DNA of 10,237 bases from Verrucomicrobia bacterium UBA1211. GTDB lineage: Bacteria > Verrucomicrobiota > Kiritimatiellia > RFP12 > UBA1067. The DNA lies in NCBI GenBank assembly GCA_002309585.1, contig DBXN01000057.1, positions 1-10,237 of the forward strand, given 5' to 3'. Made by a program: the position numbers and the translations under genes. Below the pieces are notes generated by a model. That model saw only the letters and a list, made by a program, of their open reading frames with translations. It was not told the DNA's origin and searched no databases. Positions 1-6,439 of the stretch are shown here, piece after piece (position 1 is the first letter of the stretch; each line of letters opens with the position of its first letter).

Positions 1-53
1 TTCCATTCCAGGATGTCGCGCGCAAGAACGCTATCTGTCGATTTGCCTTTCAT
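1..53 (-). CDS. Start of gene X, runs off the window (possible DNA methyltransferase)
   Basis: Only the first 17 codons are visible, reading MKGKSTDSVLARDILEW. The start ATG at 51-53 lies 44 bases beyond the stop codon of the Schlafen-type gene on the same strand, so the two probably sit in one transcription unit or neighbouring ones. The reading frame is supported by a diverged second copy at 1533-1694, which starts MRGNATDCALARDMLEW: most substitutions between the copies keep the frame and the residue type. That longer copy continues into LLKDRSAGRNLIWAKD, which resembles the N-terminal region of some adenine-specific DNA methyltransferases (motif like DRTTGKNIIWATD). The family call is a low-confidence recollection; the existence of the ORF start is better supported. 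Confidence 0.5.
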   Translation of the reverse strand, partial: MKGKSTDSVLARDILEW

Positions 54-76
54 TCGTCATTCGCTCTCTGGGGAGT

Positions 77-85
77 AGTATACCA
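77..85 (-). promoter_or_regulatory. Extended -10 element before gene X
   Basis: On the minus strand the bases read TGGTATACT, an extended -10 (TGn followed by TATACT). Its 3' end is 23 bases from the ATG of gene X. No convincing -35 is seen at 16-18 bases, as expected for extended -10 promoters. The element is kept in the second repeat copy as TGGTATAGT (1718-1726), while bases just downstream of it are less conserved. This gives gene X its own possible promoter, separate from the Schlafen-type gene. Confidence 0.4.
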
Positions 86-97
86 AAAACTCAACCA

Positions 98-1549
98 TCA
101 AACGACCTCCCAATGGCCGACTTTGTTTGCCCCAACGCGCACAATTTTCCCTTGTTTTTTGAGTTCGGTAATTCTGCGCTTAATAGTTGCCTCAGAAACC
201 CCTAATATCTTGCCATATTCTCCATAATTGAGCGCCGGATTTTCTTTTATAAGGTCAAGCAGATTTATCGGGTCATTTATCGGGTCATTAACCCCATTCT
301 CTCTCAGTGTACTTTTCTGTCTGCCAATCCGAGCCCCCCTTTCATCATAGCGATTGTTCTCATCTCCCAGCGTGGCATTTCGGAACACGTTTATCTGCAC
401 GTCGATTCCGCCGTCTTCGAGCTGCAGCGGCTTCACCCCGTACTCTGCCAGTTCCTTCGACACGCGCCGCAGGCCGCTCCCCCAATGTTCGATGACCTTC
501 ATGTAGTTGAAGGCCTCGGCAAGCGCGTGGTTGCGGATCTTCGACCGCCCCGCAAGCACCTTCTCGACCGTGAGCCCGCGCGGCAGGCCTCCCGGCGACG
601 TGATCTCCACGCGCGTGTCGTACACGGCGACGAAGATCGGCGCGTCATGTTCGAAATAGTTGCGGTGCGCAAAGGCGTTGACCACGAGTTCGCGCAAGGC
701 GTCCGGCGGCAGCTCGTAGAGGTCCCTTCGCTGGATGCCCTCGAACACACAGCCCATGTTGATCTTGGACAGTATGTACTTGTGCGCCTCCTCGATCTGT
801 TCATAGATGGGGCCGGTGAATTCGCGGCGGTCAACGAAAACTGCCTTTGAGTCCCCCTTGAACACACCGCACTTTACGCGCGTCGCGAACGCCCTGTCGC
901 CTGTCAGCAAAGCATACGTATTGGATGCAATCCAGCGGTTCCGCGACCTTGAAATGATGCCCCACGCCTGGAGCTGATTTGCCGTAATTTTCCTGACCGC
1001 CTTGCGCTCCGATTCGTCTCTCGCGTTTCTGCGCGCAATGCGGTACATGTTGGAGCATAGCGCGGCGATGCGGGCATCGGTGATCTTCGCGTTTGGACAA
1101 GGCTCGCTGTCGAAGCTGCGCCCTTCTGCCTCCAATGCGAGTTCATGGCGCGTCGCATCGTCCGCGCGTTGCGTCGTGGCGCCAACACGAACATAGACGC
1201 CGTCCTTGTCGCCCTCCGCCTTTAGGAAATACGGACACCGCGATCCTGCAAGCACATCGAGAACGATGACAGACTTCCCTTCGACGTCTTCGATTCCTAT
1301 GTCAATCGGAATGCGAGGTGAACAGGCGTTGACAACCGAGTCAACAATCCCATCCATTTCCGCAAACACACGCTGCTTGTCGATACCATGTACAGTTCCG
1401 TCGTTTGCGACGCCGAAAAGGATGCTGCCGCCCTTTCCGTTGGCAAATGCGATAGCCGTCTTAAGGTATTTCACGCGGTCTTCATTGGGAATGCGCTTGA
1501 ATTCAAGTTCATATCCCTCGCCTCGTCTGATATCATCTGAAATTGCCAT
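98..1549 (-). CDS. Schlafen/AlbA_2-type putative DNA-binding protein with winged-helix C-terminus
   Basis: A 483-residue protein of the bacterial Schlafen AlbA_2 (formerly AAA_4) family, often annotated as an ATP-binding or RecG-like transcriptional regulator. Residues about 12-130 form the AlbA_2 domain: ELEFK near 14-18, then AFANGKGGSILFGVANDG (34-51). Residues about 280-365 match the HATPase_c_4-like region, with PPDALRELVVNAFAHRNY (281-298), the ITSPGGLPRGL turn (316-326) and HWGSGLRRV (355-363). After a linker with a doubled NDPI, residues about 427-483 form a winged helix (GEYGKILGVSEATIKRRI as recognition part). The start ATG has an AAGGAAG Shine-Dalgarno, located inside a truncated gene X copy that overlaps it by 17 bases. 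Family members often sit beside restriction-modification or defence genes; the biochemical role is poorly known. Coding DNA is GC-rich in the middle and AT-richer at the winged-helix end. Confidence 0.88.
   Translation of the reverse strand: MAISDDIRRGEGYELEFKRIPNEDRVKYLKTAIAFANGKGGSILFGVANDGTVHGIDKQRVFAEMDGIVDSVVNACSPRIPIDIGIEDVEGKSVIVLDVLAGSRCPYFLKAEGDKDGVYVRVGATTQRADDATRHELALEAEGRSFDSEPCPNAKITDARIAALCSNMYRIARRNARDESERKAVRKITANQLQAWGIISRSRNRWIASNTYALLTGDRAFATRVKCGVFKGDSKAVFVDRREFTGPIYEQIEEAHKYILSKINMGCVFEGIQRRDLYELPPDALRELVVNAFAHRNYFEHDAPIFVAVYDTRVEITSPGGLPRGLTVEKVLAGRSKIRNHALAEAFNYMKVIEHWGSGLRRVSKELAEYGVKPLQLEDGGIDVQINVFRNATLGDENNRYDERGARIGRQKSTLRENGVNDPINDPINLLDLIKENPALNYGEYGKILGVSEATIKRRITELKKQGKIVRVGANKVGHWEVV
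264..287 (-). repeat. 12-base tandem duplication in the linker of the Schlafen-type gene
   Basis: The unit TTTATCGGGTCA is present twice in a row without mismatch. It encodes the repeated NDPI in NDPINDPIN (residues about 421-429), the linker between the ATPase-like part and the winged helix. Being a multiple of three, gain or loss of a unit would lengthen or shorten the linker without a frameshift. Confidence 0.85.
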
Positions 1550-1694
1550 ACACCATTCTTCCTTGTCTATCCTTCGCCCAGATGAGATTGCGTCCCGCTG
1601 AGCGGTCCTTCAGCAGGACTGCAAGAACTTCTTCCGGAACGTTCCATTCCAGCATGTCGCGCGCAAGTGCGCAATCTGTCGCATTGCCTCTCAT
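1533..1694 (-). pseudogene. Truncated second copy of gene X (53 codons)
   Basis: An uninterrupted 53-codon frame begins MRGNATDCALARDMLEW and continues through NVPEEVLAVLLKDRSAGRNLIWAKD to a stop that lies 17 bases inside the downstream Schlafen-type gene. Its first 17 codons are homologous to gene X at the window edge, which itself seems to be longer. The simplest reading is a relic left by deletion of most of a duplicated gene X. The segment LLKDRSAGRNLIWAKD recalls the start of some adenine DNA methyltransferases, but no catalytic motif (FxGxG, NPPY) is present, so it could not methylate DNA. It may still be translated, and its overlap with the next start could couple translation of the two. 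Confidence 0.6.
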
Positions 1695-1761
1695 TCGTTA
1701 TTCGCTCGATGGACAATACTATACCAAAATCTCAGCCATCAAACAACCGCCCAATGGCCGA
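1642..1761. repeat. Direct repeat copy 2, with the 3' relic of another Schlafen-type gene
   Basis: This is the second copy of the 1-120 repeat. On the minus strand, 1759-1739 reads GHWAVV and stop, matching the GHWEVV end of the complete Schlafen-type gene. The spacer with TGGTATAGT and the first codons of truncated gene X follow. Similarity stops abruptly just beyond the GHW codons (about 1761), where the remainder of the Schlafen-type copy should be. That boundary marks one deletion endpoint of the ancient tandem duplication. Confidence 0.88.
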
Positions 1762-1926
1762 AAACAGAAATTACAAAACCGGGTGAGGGACGCGCTCCGT
1801 CGCGTCCGCCGGACCGGATTTTATCTCACGCAGAGGCGCAGAGGCCACGGAGGTAGCGTTTAAGGGCAAAGCTCCGCCTGCCCGATCGTCTAATCGGGTT
1901 TGGACTTCCCGGCGTTTTATTAGGAG
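1762..1926. repeat. Non-coding stretch with GC-rich palindrome, CGCAGAGG repeat and hairpin
   Basis: No convincing gene is seen here. Three elements can be read: a perfect inverted repeat GGACGCG-CTCCGT-CGCGTCC at 1788-1807; a CACGCAGAGGCGCAGAGG stretch at 1827-1844, of a kind (CGCAGAGG repeats) that I recall as a dispersed intergenic sequence in many bacterial genomes; and a hairpin CCCGAT-6-ATCGGG at 1881-1898. None has a following T tract, so they do not look like simple terminators. They look like repeat debris beside a deletion boundary. Family membership cannot be verified from one window. Confidence 0.5.
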
Positions 1927-2238
1927 GTGGCCGGGCGAACCTCGTCTCGTCATTCCGTCGTCAGGGCTCGTTCGTTCTCGTGGCTGAGGTACACCGTGAC
2001 GATCTCCATCGCGCTCGCCCGCGACGAAAACACGGATCCGGACTACAACAAACCGGTTGCGATCAAGGCGGATGCGGACGGCATGGTGGCCGTTGAGCGG
2101 ATTGCGTCCCAATCGTTCGCGCACCGGCTTGAGTTCCGCATACCTACCAAGGATGGGTTTATCACCATGTGCGACTACGCCTCCGTCAACGGTTGGAATG
2201 GCAAGCATATCCAGACATGGCTCCCTAAAGCCAAATAA
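1927..2238 (+). pseudogene. Hypothetical protein, probably 5'-truncated gene remnant
   Basis: A 103-codon frame opens at a GTG just after a stop, with AGGAG directly abutting the start, a spacing too short to be useful. The first 20 or so residues are rich in R and S and not protein-like. From about residue 23 (YTVTISIALARDENTDPDYN) to the C-terminal NGWNGKHIQTWLPKAK the sequence looks like a genuine beta-rich domain end. I therefore read it as the C-terminal part of a larger gene whose 5' end was replaced by repeat sequence. I do not recognise the family. No signal peptide, membrane segment or catalytic motif is visible. It could alternatively be a real small protein starting within the frame. 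Confidence 0.4.
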
Positions 2239-2285
2239 CCGCTTCAAAAGGGAATTCTTCGTGCGATCCCTCCGGTTTTGGCTTT
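2227..2285. terminator. Long hairpin at the end of the remnant ORF, overlapping the recA promoter
   Basis: The arms are 2227-2241 (AAAGCCAAATAACCG) and 2273-2285 (CGGTTTTGGCTTT): 13 paired bases with a two-base bulge. An inner pairing AGGGA (2249-2253) with TCCCT (2267-2271) lies in the loop. The left arm includes the stop codon of the preceding ORF. The right arm runs into a weak T-rich tract (TTTAATTT) and contains the likely recA -35. It could end transcription of the upstream gene or be a relic of such a terminator. Confidence 0.4.
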
Positions 2286-2306
2286 AATTTCAACCCCTCT
2301 TATGCT
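2278..2306 (+). promoter_or_regulatory. Probable sigma-70 promoter of recA
   Basis: TTGGCT (2278-2283) and TATGCT (2301-2306) are separated by exactly 17 bases, each matching four of six consensus positions. The predicted transcript starts near 2313, about 35 bases before the chosen recA start. No LexA-type operator (E. coli CTG-N10-CAG or GAAC-N4-GTTC palindromes) was found between 2240 and 2348, so SOS control is not evident from this stretch. Confidence 0.5.
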
Positions 2307-2347
2307 AATCTTTCTACCGTTGGTTTATGGGAAAAGAGAGGTCTGTC

Positions 2348-3358
2348 ATGGCGGAGAAAAAAACTTCAAATACGCAATTGGATGCCGTTTTAAGTCAAAT
2401 CCGGAAGGAGTTTGGCGATACCGCGATTATGCGCATGGGCGATGCGGAAGCGACCAAAGATATTCCGGTGATCTCTACCGCCGCGCTCTCTCTTGATCTT
2501 GCGCTGGGGGTTGGGGGACTGCCCCGCGGACGGATCGTTGAGGTTTATGGCCAAGAGTCCTCCGGCAAGACCACCCTCGCCCTTCATGTGATCGCAAACG
2601 CCCAGAAGGCCGGCGGGCTGGCGGCGTTCGTCGATGCGGAACACGCGATGGATCCCTCCTATGCGCGGCGGATCGGGGTGAACCTGGATGACCTGCTGAT
2701 CTCCCAGCCCAACTCCGGCGAGGAGGCGCTGACGATTACCGAGCAATTGGTGAAGAGCGGCGCATTGGACGTGATCGTCGTCGATTCGGTGGCGGCTCTG
2801 ACCCCGCAGGCGGAAATCGACGGTAACATGGGTGACTCCCACATGGGTCTTCAGGCACGGCTGATGTCCCAGGCGATGCGGAAACTGACCAGCGCGATCG
2901 CCCAGACGAAAACCCTTTGCATTTTCACGAACCAAGTCCGAGAGAAGATCGGCGTGATGTTCGGGAATCCCGAAACGACCCCCGGCGGGAAAGCGCTCAA
3001 GTTCTACGCCTCCGTCCGCCTGAACGTGCAGCGGATCGGGGCGCTCAAGGATCCGACCGGTACGGTGATCGGTAACCGGACACGGGTCAAGGTTGTCAAA
3101 AATAAAGTCGCGCCCCCCTTCACCGAGGCGGAATTCGATATCCTCTACGCCCGCGGTATTTCGTGGGAGGGTTCGGTGTTGGATGCGGCATTGGCGCGCG
3201 GGATCGTCAACAAGCGCGGTTCGTGGCTCAGTTACGGAACGGAGCAGATCGGCCAAGGCTCGATCGCTGCGACTGAGTTCCTCCGCAACCATCCGGAAGT
3301 TGTCGAGGAGATCATTCAGAAGATCAAATCCGAACCGGCTCCGGCAATCGGGAAGTAA
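2348..3358 (+). CDS. recA: Recombinase RecA
   Basis: RecA, 336 residues, close to the family norm (about 340-355). It forms ATP-dependent filaments on single-stranded DNA, performs homologous pairing and strand exchange, and acts as SOS co-protease. Visible parts: Walker A GQESSGKTT (68-76; the usual P after the first G is Q), catalytic E98 in DAEHA, Walker B VIVVD (142-146), the SVAALTPQAEIDG region with L1, and TNQVREKIGVMFGNPETTPGG covering L2. KVVKNKVAPPF (248-258) and the C-terminal WLSYGTEQIGQG are also typical. The C-terminal tail is short. The start MAEKK is chosen over an ATG seven codons upstream because GAGAGG lies 6 bases before it, while the earlier ATG has no ribosome binding site. 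It stands alone: no recX follows and a strong terminator is close. Confidence 0.98.
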   Translation: MAEKKTSNTQLDAVLSQIRKEFGDTAIMRMGDAEATKDIPVISTAALSLDLALGVGGLPRGRIVEVYGQESSGKTTLALHVIANAQKAGGLAAFVDAEHAMDPSYARRIGVNLDDLLISQPNSGEEALTITEQLVKSGALDVIVVDSVAALTPQAEIDGNMGDSHMGLQARLMSQAMRKLTSAIAQTKTLCIFTNQVREKIGVMFGNPETTPGGKALKFYASVRLNVQRIGALKDPTGTVIGNRTRVKVVKNKVAPPFTEAEFDILYARGISWEGSVLDAALARGIVNKRGSWLSYGTEQIGQGSIAATEFLRNHPEVVEEIIQKIKSEPAPAIGK

Positions 3359-3371
3359 GACAGGATGTTGT

Positions 3372-3399
3372 GCGGCGACGGAAGTCGCCGCTTTTTTTT
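3372..3399 (+). terminator. Rho-independent terminator of recA
   Basis: A perfect 8-bp stem GCGGCGAC/GTCGCCGC (3372-3379 with 3384-3391) has a GGAA tetraloop and is followed by eight T. It begins 13 bases after the recA stop. The T tract lies only on the recA side, so termination of the convergent vsr transcript is not strongly predicted. Confidence 0.95.
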
Positions 3400-3403
3400 G
3401 GCA

Positions 3404-3886
3404 TTAGTCTTCGGGTTCCGCAACGAGACTGTAAAGGGCGTGTTGCTCGATCAAGTCATAGTTGACGGCGGAAGGCAATGAACCGGAGAGAAAATCGGAG
3501 AGTTTCTGTTGAAGCAGGGCGCTGTCACGTGTCTCACACTCCCAGATGACCTGCGTTTGCCAGCCCGCTTTCCATAAATCGGCCAAAACCTGGCGGTCCC
3601 GTTCTTGGTTTCGCCGAAACTTCTCCTCCCAAAATGCGCGGTTGGTTTCGGGAAGCGGACGGTTGGCCTGACAGCTATGCCGGTGCCAAAAACAGCCGTG
3701 AATGAAAATCACCTTTTTCAGGCGCGGGAAAACAAGATCCGGCTTGCCCGGCAATCGTTTGTCATGGAGCCGATACCGAAACCCCATCGCGAAAACGGTT
3801 TTCCGAACCCGCCATTCGGGCGAGGTGTTTTTCGAACGGATGTGGGACATGCAACGGTGTCGCTGCTCTCGGGTCATATGGTCCAT
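3404..3886 (-). CDS. vsr: Very short patch repair endonuclease Vsr
   Basis: A 160-residue Vsr-family DNA mismatch endonuclease, which nicks 5' of the T in T:G mismatches produced by deamination of 5-methylcytosine. The N-terminus MTREQRHRCMSHIRSKNTSP is typical. Catalytic D50 lies in LPGKPD, and the core reads FIHGCFWHRHSC: H63 and H68 correspond to E. coli H64 and H69. The zinc ligands map to C65, H70, C72 and C117 (WEC). E. coli T63 is Ile here. The start may be residue 1 (MDHM) or residue 4 (3877). It begins 3 bases after the stop of the secreted-protein gene, suggesting cotranscription, and has only a weak ribosome binding site. No dcm-type cytosine-5 methyltransferase is visible nearby, so it is an orphan within this window. 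It is convergent with recA. Confidence 0.95.
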   Translation of the reverse strand: MDHMTREQRHRCMSHIRSKNTSPEWRVRKTVFAMGFRYRLHDKRLPGKPDLVFPRLKKVIFIHGCFWHRHSCQANRPLPETNRAFWEEKFRRNQERDRQVLADLWKAGWQTQVIWECETRDSALLQQKLSDFLSGSLPSAVNYDLIEQHALYSLVAEPED

Positions 3887-3889
3887 AGG

Positions 3890-6355
3890 CTACTCAAGAA
3901 GTAAAACGGTTCCCTGCGGAAAGACCGGGATAATGGAAAAATCATCCACTCCGACCACCTGTGCGGCCGGTGTTGTTAATGGTACCTCTGTTGAAAAAGA
4001 CCATGCAAGATAAAACCGTTCGCCTGGAATGAGCGCCCGGTCGAGATGAACCATCTCCGTGACGGTTTGTTCCGCTTGGGGTGAATCGTTCCAAACAGGC
4101 GGCGAATCGCTTTCATCCGCCGCAAATCCGGCGGTTCCGCATGCGGACCAGATTATCCCGTCTCGCGACACCCAAAGGGTCACTCTAACCGGGACCGTTC
4201 CGGATCCCATCTTTTTCAGGGTGTAGCGTGTTTCCCAACGTTGGATGTTTTGCGGCGACCCATTCGAAAACACGCCCAACAAATAGACATTCGGACATTC
4301 CGGCGTGAGCCAGGCGGAAAGGGTGGTATCCAGGGAAAGGTTTCCACAGAAGGAATATAACCCCCCTTTTGCCGTTTGGGAATAGCGTCCCGCCACCCGT
4401 TCCTCCAAAATGCGATCGACCGACAATGTTTCGGTCCCTGTCCTCCAGAAAGGCGGTAAACCCGCATCGGGTTCCGCCAAGACGGAGTCAAATGTCTCCT
4501 CCCTTCCCGAAAGCGGAATCGAAAGAGCGGTTGGAGAGGACGAATCGGTTCGCCAGCTGAATGAAAAGTCATCAATCGCAAAGCGATGATCGGTTCCGGG
4601 ATCATCAACATCCGTCCAGCGGAGAGAGAGGACCTCTCCCGGCGGCAGGGAAAGCTGGGGCGTTGCGGATAGGAACTGGACCTCGTTGGTCGCTCCCGAA
4701 AGTCCATTTCCATAAGCTGGCGTTAAAAAGCAGAGTTCCGGAACCCGCAACCAGCTTCCTTCAAACAGTGGGGAAGCGTTCGTGGAAATTCGATAGGAGA
4801 AAAGAAGAAGATTCGCCACCTCGCTTTTTCCGATATAACGCTGCGCTACGGTAAAGGCGATTTCGACAGAGGTAATGGTCTTTTCGGTCTCATTGGTAAA
4901 GGACAGTCCATATCGGTACGTTTGACCATTTGCTCCCTGTGATCCAAGCGCCTGACCCTCCTCCGGGTCCGGCAATGACCAAAGTCCCCCACCAGACCCT
5001 CCTCCCCGGTAAGAAACACACGCTTCCGAATCGGCAAAGGCGTACCATCCCGCCAACGGCATGATACCATTGGTCCATACATTGTTCGCGGCCGTCTCCA
5101 GCGCATCAAAATTCTGCGTATAGGTACCTTCGTTTTCTGTCAAAGGAATCGCCGCCAACGGTTTGTTTTCTGGATTCGGTAGTTCTTCCTCTCCGATTAC
5201 CACTTGCAGTGGAGTGGAGGGCAACGAATCGCCCGCCTCATTCTGTGCGATAATATGGCAGGTGTACGTTCCCTCTGGCAATTCATCAAGTCGAAAGACG
5301 GTTTCGGTGCCGGTCGAAACGTGATCCACCACATTCGATGGAGCGAGTGCGGAAAAAGTTGTCAGTATCACATCATCCAGCGCGACATTTCCCGAAAGCG
5401 TCTTTTCTAGCGTCAGTCGGAAAACGAAATAGTTGTCGGATTCCTCAAATGTGTACCGCTGCTCCGCCGCGCCGGTTCCGACGGAATAGGTATCAATTTC
5501 GTTCCACGCCGTTCCATCGAACGCTTCTATCCGCAGCGACGAACCCGCGCCGGTCGCTTTCGCCCAAAAGGCGAATGTCTCGACGGGTGCCTCCATGTAG
5601 CGTGTCTCAACCTGGTGTCCGGTCTCTTTTAACTTCACGGCGGGTGGCGAAATGCCGGAATAGGTTGCGGAATCGTAAATCGAATCTTTCGCGTCATTCG
5701 TGATACTCCAGCCGATAACCGTCGTGTTAGGATATCCGTCAAATCCCGTCGCCTCCACCCGCGCGGCGGTGCCGGTCAGACAAGTGACAACAACGCAATA
5801 GTTGGTAACCGTCTCCGATCCATTCCACCGTAAAGTGAATCCGTTTGATGTCCTATCAGAAACGGAAAGACCATCCGGTAGCGGTGGTGGCAATAGGATC
5901 GGCGTGTCATCGGTCTCGGCGGTAACGGCATAAAGACCGATATTTCCCTTGTCTTTTACCATCACCCATTTGAATCGGATAAAGCTTTGCGCCGCATCAA
6001 GGACGGTGACATGATCCGCAATTGCGGAGGTTGGCACGATTTGCTCGAGCGGCGCTTCTGAAAAGGTAATTCCGTCCGTTGAGCCGTAAAGCTCCAAAAC
6101 GGTGTTTCCGCCGGATGTTGAATTTCCCTTGATACGGACCGTCAGACTGGTCACCGCCCCTGGGTAGATTTCAGAAGTGACGGATGATCCGGTTTTATCC
6201 AGTTTCAAACTGCCATCGGCATACTCGCTTCCAACATTATATTCCCAGCCGGAAACGGGAGAGGATGTTGTGCCGGTCAAGTCGGTTTCGACCGTTCCGG
6301 CAAACGCCAAACGGATTATGGCAAATCCTACAAACAGACAGACAAGTTGCTTCAT
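3890..6355 (-). CDS. Large secreted protein with nested FN3 and jelly-roll-like domains
   Basis: An 821-residue exported protein of unknown function. The start MKQLVCLFVGFAIIRLAFAG is chosen because it gives a Sec signal peptide (cleavage near residue 20) and has AAGGAG 7 bases upstream; an in-frame ATG 28 codons earlier has neither. Residues about 21-148 form a beta-sandwich. An FN3 domain starts near 157 (TLRWNGSETVTNYCVVV, 174-190) and finishes at 350-386 (DELPEGTYTCHIIAQNEAGDS). Between its halves sits an inserted domain of about 130 residues (207-335) with FAFWAKATGAGSSLRIEAFDG. Two related beta-domains follow, about 410-602 (start YTQNFDAL, end FAIDDFSFSW) and 619-810 (start EETFDSVLAEP, end VGVDDFSIIP). 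No catalytic motif, PEP-CTERM, LPXTG or type IX sorting signal is visible. A role in binding polysaccharide or cell surface is plausible, but inferred from architecture only. Confidence 0.8.
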   Translation of the reverse strand: MKQLVCLFVGFAIIRLAFAGTVETDLTGTTSSPVSGWEYNVGSEYADGSLKLDKTGSSVTSEIYPGAVTSLTVRIKGNSTSGGNTVLELYGSTDGITFSEAPLEQIVPTSAIADHVTVLDAAQSFIRFKWVMVKDKGNIGLYAVTAETDDTPILLPPPLPDGLSVSDRTSNGFTLRWNGSETVTNYCVVVTCLTGTAARVEATGFDGYPNTTVIGWSITNDAKDSIYDSATYSGISPPAVKLKETGHQVETRYMEAPVETFAFWAKATGAGSSLRIEAFDGTAWNEIDTYSVGTGAAEQRYTFEESDNYFVFRLTLEKTLSGNVALDDVILTTFSALAPSNVVDHVSTGTETVFRLDELPEGTYTCHIIAQNEAGDSLPSTPLQVVIGEEELPNPENKPLAAIPLTENEGTYTQNFDALETAANNVWTNGIMPLAGWYAFADSEACVSYRGGGSGGGLWSLPDPEEGQALGSQGANGQTYRYGLSFTNETEKTITSVEIAFTVAQRYIGKSEVANLLLFSYRISTNASPLFEGSWLRVPELCFLTPAYGNGLSGATNEVQFLSATPQLSLPPGEVLSLRWTDVDDPGTDHRFAIDDFSFSWRTDSSSPTALSIPLSGREETFDSVLAEPDAGLPPFWRTGTETLSVDRILEERVAGRYSQTAKGGLYSFCGNLSLDTTLSAWLTPECPNVYLLGVFSNGSPQNIQRWETRYTLKKMGSGTVPVRVTLWVSRDGIIWSACGTAGFAADESDSPPVWNDSPQAEQTVTEMVHLDRALIPGERFYLAWSFSTEVPLTTPAAQVVGVDDFSIIPVFPQGTVLLLE

Positions 6356-6410
6356 CACTTTTCTCCTTTCGACAAGGCGAACTGAATATACAATCCTGTG
6401 AACGTCCGCG

Positions 6411-6439
6411 TTTACAACGGGACCATTTTCCCAAATCAA
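6411..6439 (-). promoter_or_regulatory. Possible promoter of the secreted-protein gene
   Basis: On the minus strand TTGATT (6434-6439) and TGTAAA (6411-6416) lie 17 bases apart, each matching four of six sigma-70 positions. The start codon is about 55 bases further. It is a plausible but weak match. A TATATT nearer the gene lacks a matching -35. Confidence 0.3.

Larger units (their letters stand above)
1..120. repeat. Direct repeat copy 1 (Schlafen-gene end / gene X start junction)
   Basis: This stretch matches 1642-1761 in the same orientation with no gaps. I count 18 mismatches in 120 positions, about 85% identity. It covers the last codons of the Schlafen-type gene (GHWEVV and stop), the spacer with an extended -10 sequence, and the first codons of gene X. 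The left end of the repeat is not visible, because the window starts inside it. The level of divergence means this is an old duplication, not a recent or assembly-generated one. Confidence 0.9.

Noticed and set aside
1636..1645. Palindrome GGAACGTTCC resembling a LexA-type operator
   Set aside because: It is inside the coding frame of the gene X relic, not near a promoter, and its half-site spacing does not match known LexA boxes.
1771..2247. A 158-codon minus-strand open frame
   Set aside because: It is rich in R, G and H, lacks domain-like patterns, and lies opposite a more protein-like plus-strand frame. It looks like a shadow frame in GC-rich DNA.
2327..2347. An earlier recA start at 2327
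   Set aside because: It lacks a ribosome binding site. The ATG at 2348 has one and gives the usual RecA N-terminus.
2390..3292. A 300-codon minus-strand open frame
   Set aside because: It lies entirely opposite recA and has low-complexity GC-driven composition, so it is an antisense shadow.
6356..6439. A 28-codon longer start for the secreted protein
   Set aside because: The extension has no Shine-Dalgarno and would bury the signal peptide. The internal start has AAGGAG at ideal spacing.
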